This document shows positions 9,734 to 17,800 of a stretch of 61,011 bases of DNA, one piece after another; positions within the stretch are counted from its first letter, which is position 1; every line of letters begins with the position of its first letter. This DNA comes from Verrucomicrobia bacterium UBA1183 (GTDB taxonomy: Bacteria; Verrucomicrobiota; Verrucomicrobiia; Opitutales; UBA9783): positions 1 through 61,011 of the forward strand of contig DBYP01000013.1 in the NCBI GenBank assembly GCA_002309885.1. Reading direction: 5' to 3'. A model generated the notes under the pieces. It ran no database searches, was not told where the DNA came from, and saw nothing but the letters and a program-made list of their open reading frames with translations. The position numbers and the translations under genes were made by a program.

Positions 9734-12700
9734 ATGTCGTTAATAGATCTGTTTATAGTGGCTGCATTTTTGTGTAGCACTCTTTACATCGGGTTACGTT
9801 CTAGCAAAAACATAAAGACATTCAAAGATTACGCGATTGGGAATCGGCGATTTTCTGATTTTGTTATCTTTTGCACCTTGGCAGCAAGTTGCATTGGAGG
9901 GACGTCGACGATGGGTTGTGTTGGAAAGACATATGCTGTAGGTGTTGGACAAATTATTGTACAATTGGGTGTTCCATTCGCACTGCTTTTGGTGGCTTTG
10001 GTTCTAGCTCAGCGTTTCAGCAACTACTACGGCTGTTGTTCTCTGGGTGATATGTTTTACCAAGCCTATGGGAAACCTGGTAAGGTGCTAGCTGGTATTA
10101 CGGGTTCTGCGTATGAAGTGATCAGCTCCGGAATTCAGTTTATGGGAATGGGAACGACACTGAATATTTTGACAGGAATACCTTATGTGCCCTGTTTGCT
10201 GATATCTGCAGGGATTATATTTATTTATACGGGCAAGGGGGGCGTTCGTGCGGTTACATTTACCGATGTTTTGCAATTTATTGTGCTGATCATCGCGATC
10301 CCGTTGCTATTGGTGATTGTTTTGGGGAAAATAGGTGGTATACACCAACTATTTGAAACGTTACCGATTTCACATTCTACAGTATCAGGAGAGACATTGC
10401 ATCGTTATTTATTTTTAGCCTTGCCATTCATGTTGCCGACCTTATCGCCGATTTATGTACAGCGTTTTTTGATGTCCAGGAATCGTACTCAAGGCTCTAA
10501 GGCTTGTTTTAGGGTTTCTTTGGTTTATTTGTTTATCGCCTTTATGGCTGTTCTCTTGGGCTTGTGCGCACGTGTACTTTTACCCAACTTGCTTAAAGCG
10601 GATAAGGCCTTGGTAACGTTGGTAGGGCAATATTTACCGGTAGGTATGTACGGTTTTGTTGTTGCGGGTATTTTGGCCGTATTGATGTCCACAGTTGATT
10701 CGCAATTGAACAGCGGAAGTATTATGTTTGTAAACGATGTTATTGTTCCACTATCGGGCAAGAATATTTCGGACGAAATGAAATTGAGAATGTCACGTTG
10801 GTCTGCTTGGATTATCGGAATTGCTGCTATCGTGTTTGCAAGCTATAGTACGAGTATTTTTGAAGTGAAAGTCATCGGTAAAAGCTTGTGGCTCTCGGTC
10901 ATTTTGGTGCCGCTGTACTTCCTTCTCTTCAATTTGAAAATATCCGTGAGAGGATTGCTTTTCAGTGCCTTTGTGGGCCTGGGAACCATTGTTTTGTGGA
11001 ATGCGAATATCAAACCGGTTACAAAGATTGATGGTTTGTTCCCGGGGCTTTTTGCGAATTTCATTCTTGTATTGCTCTTCTATTTCTTGGGAGGCGGTAA
11101 AAAGGTGCTTTCTAAGCAGGAACTTGAACTCATTCAGCAAAATGAAGAGGTTGAGCCTCAAGGAAAGTTTGATGAAAATAAATTCCGTTTTAAGAGTAAC
11201 GTTTTCCTCGGATTCTGTTTGGTATTCATCCAAATGGTTCCTCTAATTTTTCATTCGGGAGTGATTACGCCGTTTAAAGCGTTTCTCGTTATGGTAAATG
11301 GAACGATGGCGGTTTTGCTGATTTTCGGAACCTCACTTACGTTTTTCAAGGAGAAACGATTTTTTACTTCTTTTAAGTTGCTTGTATTACTGCTTTGCTT
11401 GCCACTGACGTCAGTGTACCTATTATTTACGGCGCCAGAGAATGGTCTGCATCTTTTAACCTTGGCCATTTCGTTGCTGATTATGATGATGGTCGCCGAT
11501 GAAAAACATCGAGAGAAAGTGTTGATGATTTGTACACTCCTTGCGATTTCGGTGATATTTGCGATCTTTAAGACGCATCTTAACATTGTTTGGCCAGAGG
11601 CTTTTCAAGGTTGGCATGTGGTTTATTTGCTGGGGTTTGGGGCGGTTATCATGTTATTGCGCTCCAGCATGCGGGTTTTGATGTTCGAAAAAGAATTAGC
11701 GGTACTTTCCGAACGCTACAAACTTGCACGCAATATTTCGCATGATATTATGACGCCGATGATGGTTTTGCGTTTGTTGTTGCAAAAAAAACCGTCTGAG
11801 ATCAGCGAAGAAGAACGCAAGTTGATGCTCAATACGGTTAGTGAAATGTCTGGCATTGTGGATTCGATTATTCCGGGAAACTACAAAAAATACGAAAATC
11901 TTTCCTTGGAAAATGTCAATAAGGTGCTGGAAGATTGTGTCGCTAAAAAAAAGTTCCTGTACCAAGGGCTGCAGCTGCGATTGGATGAGCAAGAGCAAGT
12001 GGTTGCGCGTGTGGATGCCATTCTTTTGGGAAGGGTTGTTTCCAATATTCTAAATGTTTGCCTGGAAGCTTTACCCACCAACGAAGGCATTATCGTTATC
12101 CGGGTGGGTAAAGATATCCATGGAAATGTACAAATATTGTTCCGCGATAATGGCAATGGGCTCTCGAAGGTTGTCCTCTCGAAGATTTTCCGGCGCAACG
12201 AACGTTTGTCGGATGAACTTGGTTTTGGAGTCGGTTTGGAAGATATACGGAATATCATTTCAAATTGGCATGGTCGTTTGACGATAGGCATTGGGGAAGG
12301 ACAAGGATCGGGCGTTCGTATTTTGCTCCCCGGCGAGAATTATTCTCACATCATAGAGGGCGAATCCAATATCGAAAAGCAGAATACGGTTCGTAGGGCT
12401 TTGAAGGGGAAAACAAGCCTTTACGATCCATTGACCGCATCGCAGTTCGTTATTTTGGATTCGAGCAGTGCTTATTTATTGGCTGCAGAAACCAGCGCTC
12501 AGCGTTTGGGATTATCCCTGAAGACCTTTCAGGTGCCCGAATCCATGTTCGCTGAGGTGGATACGTTACCTAAGGGTACCTGTTTCTTTATAGAGCATGA
12601 ACCCAATGGTGTATTCGATGGTATTGAAGTCGCTCAAAAGTTATCTAAACTTGGATTTAAAAATTTGGTCTTGATTTCAGCCTTCGTTCCGGATATACCA

Positions 12701-12769
12701 GATGTTGATTGCGTTCAAAGGATTATGGACAAAAACTTGCCGATTTTCGAAATGAAGGACGAAGCTTAA
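9734..12769 (+). CDS. Sodium:solute symporter / histidine kinase / receiver-like fusion
   Basis: A 1011-residue membrane sensor. Residues 1 to about 430 form an SSS (PutP/CbrA-like) symporter core of about 12-13 membrane segments ('YAIGNRRFSDF', 'AASCIGGTSTMG', 'TGKGGVRAVTFTDVLQ'). More membrane segments follow at about 490-645. Then come a HisKA-type H box SHDIMTP with H670, an N box (SNILNVCLEA), and G boxes RDNGNG and GVGLEDI: a complete kinase core. Residues about 900-1005 look like a receiver domain (FVILDSSSAYLL; DGIEVAQKL; conserved Ser and Lys), but the phospho-acceptor Asp seems replaced by Glu (E954 in FFIEHE). The fused transporter probably senses or carries an organic solute. No adjacent response-regulator gene is visible. 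ligA starts 6 bases after the stop. Confidence 0.85.
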   Translation: MSLIDLFIVAAFLCSTLYIGLRSSKNIKTFKDYAIGNRRFSDFVIFCTLAASCIGGTSTMGCVGKTYAVGVGQIIVQLGVPFALLLVALVLAQRFSNYYGCCSLGDMFYQAYGKPGKVLAGITGSAYEVISSGIQFMGMGTTLNILTGIPYVPCLLISAGIIFIYTGKGGVRAVTFTDVLQFIVLIIAIPLLLVIVLGKIGGIHQLFETLPISHSTVSGETLHRYLFLALPFMLPTLSPIYVQRFLMSRNRTQGSKACFRVSLVYLFIAFMAVLLGLCARVLLPNLLKADKALVTLVGQYLPVGMYGFVVAGILAVLMSTVDSQLNSGSIMFVNDVIVPLSGKNISDEMKLRMSRWSAWIIGIAAIVFASYSTSIFEVKVIGKSLWLSVILVPLYFLLFNLKISVRGLLFSAFVGLGTIVLWNANIKPVTKIDGLFPGLFANFILVLLFYFLGGGKKVLSKQELELIQQNEEVEPQGKFDENKFRFKSNVFLGFCLVFIQMVPLIFHSGVITPFKAFLVMVNGTMAVLLIFGTSLTFFKEKRFFTSFKLLVLLLCLPLTSVYLLFTAPENGLHLLTLAISLLIMMMVADEKHREKVLMICTLLAISVIFAIFKTHLNIVWPEAFQGWHVVYLLGFGAVIMLLRSSMRVLMFEKELAVLSERYKLARNISHDIMTPMMVLRLLLQKKPSEISEEERKLMLNTVSEMSGIVDSIIPGNYKKYENLSLENVNKVLEDCVAKKKFLYQGLQLRLDEQEQVVARVDAILLGRVVSNILNVCLEALPTNEGIIVIRVGKDIHGNVQILFRDNGNGLSKVVLSKIFRRNERLSDELGFGVGLEDIRNIISNWHGRLTIGIGEGQGSGVRILLPGENYSHIIEGESNIEKQNTVRRALKGKTSLYDPLTASQFVILDSSSAYLLAAETSAQRLGLSLKTFQVPESMFAEVDTLPKGTCFFIEHEPNGVFDGIEVAQKLSKLGFKNLVLISAFVPDIPDVDCVQRIMDKNLPIFEMKDEA

Positions 12770-12774
12770 AAACT

Positions 12775-14772
12775 GTGAAGGACACTCCAAAAGATCGGGC
12801 GCGTAAGCATTTACGCGCTTTGCTGGTGCAGATAGAGCGCCACAATCGACTCTATTATCAGGAAAATGCACCCGAAATTTCCGATTTCGAATACGATTGC
12901 TTGCAAGCTGAGGTAAAGTCGATTTATCAGCGTTTCCCGGAATTGGAGCATGCCGAAGGTCCCGGAAGCGATCTGCAAGAAAATTCCTTTGCGCAGGTAC
13001 CGCATTGGAGTCCCATGTTGAGCTTGGCAAATACGTATTCCAAAGAAGAATTTTTCGATTTTGATGCAAAACTTAGAGAAAAGATTGCCGGCAAGATAGC
13101 CTACGTTTTGGAACCCAAAGTCGACGGTATGGCGATCAATCTGCTCTATAAAAATGGTGTATTTTTTAAAGCTTTGACGCGAGGCGATGGGAAGATAGGT
13201 GAAGAGGTTACAGATAACATCAAAACCATCGAAGCGATACCGTTGAATTTGCGGGATAAGACGTACGAAGAAATCGAAGTACGTGGCGAAGTTTATATTT
13301 CGAATACGGATTTTGAAGCGATCAATACTGAACAGGAACTCTTGGGATTGGAAACATTTTCCAATGCGCGCAATCTCGCTTCTGGAAGTGTTAAATTGCT
13401 TGATGTGGAAGAGGTAAAGAAGCGACGTTTGAGTTTTGTGGCACATGGAATTGGTGCAAATTCGCATTTTTTCGATCAGGTTTCTTGTCGGAAATGGCTT
13501 GCTGAGCAAGGTTTTCCGGTATTCCCTTCCATCGATGTGGTTAGTTCGGTTGAAGAAGCCTGGAATTTTATCGAGCATTTCCACAATATCGCACCGCAAT
13601 TACCTTATAAAACCGATGGCGTTGTGGTAAAATTGAACGATCGTAATCAGCAAGCGACGCTGGGGGCAACCGCCAAATCGCCTCGTTGGGCCATTGCTTA
13701 TAAATTTGAGCCCGAATCCGCCGAAACGAAGCTCCAAGCGGTTACATTCCAAGTGGGTCGAACGGGTGTTATAACGCCCGTTGCGGAATTGGAGCCGGTT
13801 GAGCTGTGCGGTTCTCGCATTGCGCGCGCAACATTGCACAATTTCGATGAAATTGCGCGCAAGGATATCCGGGTTGGAGATTATGTGATTTTGCAGAAAG
13901 CGGGCGAAGTGATTCCGGCAATTGTGGCGGTTAATAAGGCCAGACGTTCATCCGAAGCGCGTCCTGTTGTCGTGCCCAAAGTATGTCCAGTCTGTGGAGC
14001 GCCCTTATCCAAAACGGACGAAGAGGTCGCATTGCGCTGTACGTCGTTGGAATGTCCGGAGCAATTGCGGTTGAAAATTGTCCATTTTGCCTCTAAAGAG
14101 GCGATGGATATTGCAGGTATGGGGCCAAAAATCGTGGATGTCATCACGCAACAAGGTTGGGTTCATCACATCGCGGATTTGTTTTCGCTTTGGCGTTATC
14201 GGAACGTTTGGATTACCCTGGAAGGCTTCGGTGAGACGCTTGTGGATCAGCTCCTAAATGCTATCGAGCAAGCCAAAAACCGGCCATTGTGGCGTTTTGT
14301 TTACGGTTTGAGTATTAACGGTATCGGTATCGAATCCGCAAAGAATTTGGCAAAAGCGTTTCCGACGTTGGATGCCTTGTGGACGGCTTCGCTTGAAGAA
14401 TTACAAAAAGTTCCGTTGGTGGGACATTGCACCGCGCAATCGATACAGTGTTTTTATGCCAATGTGGCTAATCGCAAGGTATTGGAAGCGCTAAATCAGG
14501 TCGGATTTTCATTAACAACAGAATACCTAGATGAGAATCTTGCTTGGAGCGGGAAGAGCTTCGTTTTAACGGGAAGTTTGCAGAAAATGACGCGAAGTGA
14601 AGCTAAGCAGCGCATCGAGCAATGGGGTGGGAAGGTTAGTGAAAGTGTTACGTCGAAGACGTTCGCGGTGATTGTCGGCGAACATCCGGGCGACAAGTTG
14701 AAGAAGGCGCAGGGCTTGAACGTTACGATTTGGGATGAGGCGCAGTTTGAGGATGCATTGAATGCAAATTGA
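12775..14772 (+). CDS. ligA: NAD-dependent DNA ligase LigA
   Basis: Joins nicks using NAD+, as needed in replication and repair. I choose the GTG at 12775 (665 residues). The in-frame ATG at 12709 would overlap the kinase gene by 61 bases and add 22 residues not seen in LigA. With this start the adenylated lysine of EPKVDG falls at K115, the position it has in E. coli LigA, which supports the choice. An adenylation domain, an OB fold, a four-cysteine zinc finger (CPVCG...CTSLEC), helix-hairpin-helix repeats and a C-terminal BRCT domain are all present. The stop overlaps the DUF167 gene start by 11 bases. Confidence 0.96.
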   Translation: MKDTPKDRARKHLRALLVQIERHNRLYYQENAPEISDFEYDCLQAEVKSIYQRFPELEHAEGPGSDLQENSFAQVPHWSPMLSLANTYSKEEFFDFDAKLREKIAGKIAYVLEPKVDGMAINLLYKNGVFFKALTRGDGKIGEEVTDNIKTIEAIPLNLRDKTYEEIEVRGEVYISNTDFEAINTEQELLGLETFSNARNLASGSVKLLDVEEVKKRRLSFVAHGIGANSHFFDQVSCRKWLAEQGFPVFPSIDVVSSVEEAWNFIEHFHNIAPQLPYKTDGVVVKLNDRNQQATLGATAKSPRWAIAYKFEPESAETKLQAVTFQVGRTGVITPVAELEPVELCGSRIARATLHNFDEIARKDIRVGDYVILQKAGEVIPAIVAVNKARRSSEARPVVVPKVCPVCGAPLSKTDEEVALRCTSLECPEQLRLKIVHFASKEAMDIAGMGPKIVDVITQQGWVHHIADLFSLWRYRNVWITLEGFGETLVDQLLNAIEQAKNRPLWRFVYGLSINGIGIESAKNLAKAFPTLDALWTASLEELQKVPLVGHCTAQSIQCFYANVANRKVLEALNQVGFSLTTEYLDENLAWSGKSFVLTGSLQKMTRSEAKQRIEQWGGKVSESVTSKTFAVIVGEHPGDKLKKAQGLNVTIWDEAQFEDALNAN

Positions 14773-14986
14773 AGTTAAAGTCATCGCGCGCGCTTCCAAA
14801 TGTGAAGTTATTCCATTGGATACGTGTCGTTTTAAGGTGAAACTTACCCGTCCGGCACTCGAAGGTAAAGCCAATGAGCAACTTATTCAGGTATTGGCAG
14901 ATCATTTCCAGGTTTCAAAGGCTGCTATCCATATCGTTTCGGGGGAAAAATCTTCTCAAAAACGTCTAAAGATTGAAGGTATGTGA
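14762..14986 (+). CDS. DUF167/YggU family protein
   Basis: The protein has 74 residues. It matches the small alpha/beta DUF167 family (YggU-like): 'VKLTRPALEGKANEQLIQVLADHF' is the hallmark central region, followed by 'IVSGEKSSQKRLKIEG'. Its function is unknown in the literature. The gene overlaps the end of ligA by 11 bases and should be cotranscribed. Repeat R6 follows. Confidence 0.88.
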   Translation: MQIEVKVIARASKCEVIPLDTCRFKVKLTRPALEGKANEQLIQVLADHFQVSKAAIHIVSGEKSSQKRLKIEGM

Positions 14987-15008
14987 AGCGCGCCCTTTAC
15001 GGGAACTA

Positions 15009-15132
15009 TAAGGGAACTTTTTGAAAAAAGTTCCCTTAAACCCTCAAAAACTTTTACTCATTTTGCAGCAATGCTGCAAAATATGAAAAGTTTTGAGAGG
15101 ATTTGGGAGATCTTTTGCAAAAGATCTCCCAA
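15009..15132 (+). repeat. Dispersed palindromic element (copy R6)
   Basis: Forward copy without the GC module: a perfect AAGGGAACTTTTTGAAAAAA/GTTCCCTT hairpin, the core ATTTTGCAGCAATGCTGCAA, and the perfect hairpin GGGAGATCTTTTGCAAAAGA. It lies between the DUF167 gene and the cassette at 15190 on the same strand. It may act as a terminator that separates the two units. Confidence 0.88.
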
Positions 15133-15158
15133 GACTAACTCGTTTAACTTTACAGTTG

Positions 15159-15174
15159 TGGCACAAAATGTGCT
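15159..15174 (+). promoter_or_regulatory. Sigma-54-like -24/-12 promoter motif
   Basis: TGGCACAAAATGTGCT has the invariant GG (15160-15161) and GC (15172-15173) of sigma-54 promoters at the correct 12-base offset. It differs from TGGCAC-n5-TTGCT at one position. The predicted start of transcription (about 15185) is only five bases before the ATG at 15190, so either the mRNA is nearly leaderless or the match is fortuitous. Confidence 0.45.
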
Positions 15175-15189
15175 GCGCTAACCGTTAGA

Positions 15190-15558
15190 ATGAGTTCACA
15201 TCAAAAACCGGAAGAAGTTTTAGAAGAATTGGAGCAATTGGATAAGCGTTTAGCGAAATTGCAAACGTTTTTAAGAGCGAGCAAGACCGGCAATGTCGGC
15301 GATAGCTTGTTGACAAAGTCGAACGTTGAAAAGGCGATCCATTTGTTAGAAGAGATAAATCCTGAAGAAAAAAATATGGTGGCAGCGCTTAAGGCATTGA
15401 TGCCTTTGGCAGAAAAGACCGACAAAGAATTGGCACAAAAGCCCAAAAAGACACCACCAGCGCTTGAAGGGGACATCAATGGTAGTCGAGCTACTTTAGA
15501 GCGTACCTCTTGGACTTCCCAGCTAAAAACCCGAATGTCACCGCATAAAATCATATAA
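15190..15558 (+). CDS. Small helical protein, first gene of the paralogue cassette
   Basis: The protein has 122 residues, not recognised. The first 35 residues (VLEELEQLDKRLAKLQTFL) form a likely coiled coil. A second helix follows at about 45-80 and a basic, disordered-looking tail from about 83. There is no signal peptide or membrane segment. The gene ends two bases before the ATG of the 744-residue protein and is therefore almost certainly cotranscribed with it. By size and place it could be a chaperone or partner of the two large proteins, but nothing in the sequence proves this. Confidence 0.65.
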   Translation: MSSHQKPEEVLEELEQLDKRLAKLQTFLRASKTGNVGDSLLTKSNVEKAIHLLEEINPEEKNMVAALKALMPLAEKTDKELAQKPKKTPPALEGDINGSRATLERTSWTSQLKTRMSPHKII

Positions 15559-15560
15559 AA

Positions 15561-17795
15561 ATGTCCACAAACGTACCAGGTGTTGCTTATACGTATTCCG
15601 TGCCAAAGTGCTTTGGAAGTACTTCAGGAACGACGATTTCAGATTTGCATCATAGCATCCAAACGTCATTTGAGCACTATGCGACCATTCGAGACAATTT
15701 ACTTCTTCAGTTGAATCGGATTTTTTTGGGGGATGACCCTGAGGAGCATGTTAAACCAGATGCCGACGGACATATTTCGATGGCAGATTTTGTAAAAAAA
15801 GCTCCAAGTAGAGAGAAAATAGCAACGTTAAAAACAACATTAGCAACAGCAGAAGCTTTATTACCAGGAAAAGAAGAGGCATTAGAAGCTGCAGATATAG
15901 CACTAGACAAAGCATTCGAGGCTGAAGCGGAAGTAAATGAGAGAATAAATGATGCAAATATTGACCTACAGAATGCACAGATTGACCTACAGAATGCACG
16001 GGAGCAGTTAGATCAAGCAATATCAGAGGAAGCAATAGAAGCAGCAGAAGAAGCAATAGAAGCAGCAGAAGAAGCAATAGATGACGCCAATGGGAGAAAA
16101 CACGCAGCAGAATTGGAAAAACCAGATATAGATAATGCCTTGAAGGATGCTACAGAAGCTCAAAGTCAGGCAGAAAAAGAAAGAAATGATGTAAAATCCG
16201 AAATAGATAGAGCTAAAAGTGCCTTGAAAAGAGGTTTTAGTAGCTTTTCCGACTGTGATGAAAGTACGGCGGCTTATAAATTTTATGGTCGGCAAATCAT
16301 TGATGAAATCAACAAGCTTACGGACTATATCAATGAAGCCCAAAGGATTTTGGGTAAATGGGGATCATTGACAGGAAATAATTTGAGCTCGTTGGTGCAT
16401 GTGGATGTGGTGCGTTTGGAATGTTTGGAGCAATTTTGTTCCGAAATACACCAAAAATTTGGTACACGTTACTATTACGATTTTGACGAAGATACCTGGA
16501 AGTTAGCGGAAGACGACTATGCCGAGTACGAAAGTTCGGGCACAACCTACGAACAAATTGGCGATACTTATGATACTTACGATGCTATTTACAAAACAGA
16601 AGTAAAATGCAATGACAAGGGAGAAAGCCAAAAAACGCTTGAATGTTTTAACGAACTTAATTTGTTAGATCGATTAAAATACATTAATCTTTACTACGTT
16701 ATCAAGGAAGCGGGTGCTACCAATTACGTTTTCCCAGGAAGTAAAAAGGCGGGATATCCTTGCGTGGCAGAAGCAGGTATTGAGGATACAGATGTGCGTA
16801 TTGCACGTTTGGAAAAGTTTTATTTGGGATATTTGATCGATCGTGACGGTCCTATCAATGCGTTTTGTTCCTTGTATGAAGTTAAAGTTCGAGCGCTTCA
16901 GGAGACACTTAATGAGCTGAAGAAACGCGTCGATGCTTTTAATGTATATTTGGATTTTATCAATCGCGGTCTAAGCATGTTGAACCAAAGTCAATCGGGT
17001 CGTGACATGGAAAGATTTCCCGTAGGTGCCGTTATTGCGCTTACCTACCTCTGTGGACAGAATATGTACAATTTGTTTGAGTTCGAAGGAGAGAAATATT
17101 TGGTTATACCATCGGTTAATGATTACGAGGATTCTGAGGATCTCTTGGCAATTAATGGTAAGCATTATCTTCTCGTAAAAGCAGATGATAGCGGGAAAAA
17201 TTTTCTCCTAGGCGATCAAGCAAAGGTTGGTAGCAAATATTGGGGAAACAGCTACTTTGCTTCCACTGCGGGAAATAGGGATACAGGTGTGGGAGGGCAA
17301 GGGGAAGATGCCTATACGGATCGGAAACTTTATAAAAAGAACAGTGTAGCCTATATTGCCGATAAGCCAGGAGGAGATGTAGATAAGCCTGACGGTAATG
17401 ACGGCGAAGCAAATTGGACCACGACGAAAGCGTATTGTTCCGGAGGTTTAGATAATAATGGATATTACACTAAAGTAACTATTGATATATCCGACTTTAA
17501 ACTACCAAAACGACTAGATTGTGCGAATATTGATCCCAAAAGTGTCTTATTTTATCCGGATTATTCTGCATGGACTCAAGATGAAGATGCAAAGGAAAAT
17601 CAACAAGCCATGATCAACGCCTGGACGAAAGCCCTTAAGGATAAAACACAATACATCGATAATGCGATACAAAATGTTAACATTGATATCGAGCAGAGTC
17701 GCAATAAGATCAATACGTATGAAACGCAGGCGTCAACGTTCCGTAGTCGCGTCTATGATGTTTATGTCAATACCATTCGTAAAACGAAAGCTTAA
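15561..17795 (+). CDS. Large unrecognised protein, paralogue 1 of the cassette
   Basis: The protein has 744 residues, no signal peptide and no membrane helices. The N-terminus is Ser/Thr-rich and carries a YTYSVPK motif shared with paralogue 2. Residues about 85-225 are a low-complexity coiled coil built partly from 21-base DNA repeats (EEAIEAA at 16026-16080; IDLQNAQ at 15960-16000). Residues about 370-744 are homologous to the C-terminal part of the next gene: 'GYLIDRDGPINA', 'YLCGQNMYNLFEFEGEKYLV', 'STFRSRVYDVYVNT'. The long N- and C-terminal helices around a folded middle recall type III secreted tip or filament proteins in layout only. I do not recognise the family. Function unknown; a secreted structural or host-directed protein is a guess. 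Confidence 0.75.
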   Translation: MSTNVPGVAYTYSVPKCFGSTSGTTISDLHHSIQTSFEHYATIRDNLLLQLNRIFLGDDPEEHVKPDADGHISMADFVKKAPSREKIATLKTTLATAEALLPGKEEALEAADIALDKAFEAEAEVNERINDANIDLQNAQIDLQNAREQLDQAISEEAIEAAEEAIEAAEEAIDDANGRKHAAELEKPDIDNALKDATEAQSQAEKERNDVKSEIDRAKSALKRGFSSFSDCDESTAAYKFYGRQIIDEINKLTDYINEAQRILGKWGSLTGNNLSSLVHVDVVRLECLEQFCSEIHQKFGTRYYYDFDEDTWKLAEDDYAEYESSGTTYEQIGDTYDTYDAIYKTEVKCNDKGESQKTLECFNELNLLDRLKYINLYYVIKEAGATNYVFPGSKKAGYPCVAEAGIEDTDVRIARLEKFYLGYLIDRDGPINAFCSLYEVKVRALQETLNELKKRVDAFNVYLDFINRGLSMLNQSQSGRDMERFPVGAVIALTYLCGQNMYNLFEFEGEKYLVIPSVNDYEDSEDLLAINGKHYLLVKADDSGKNFLLGDQAKVGSKYWGNSYFASTAGNRDTGVGGQGEDAYTDRKLYKKNSVAYIADKPGGDVDKPDGNDGEANWTTTKAYCSGGLDNNGYYTKVTIDISDFKLPKRLDCANIDPKSVLFYPDYSAWTQDEDAKENQQAMINAWTKALKDKTQYIDNAIQNVNIDIEQSRNKINTYETQASTFRSRVYDVYVNTIRKTKA

Positions 17796-17800
17796 TAACT

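Noticed and set aside
15751..16077. Leucine-run reading frame on the minus strand
   Set aside because: It is the antisense of GAA/GCA-rich coiled-coil repeats in paralogue 1.
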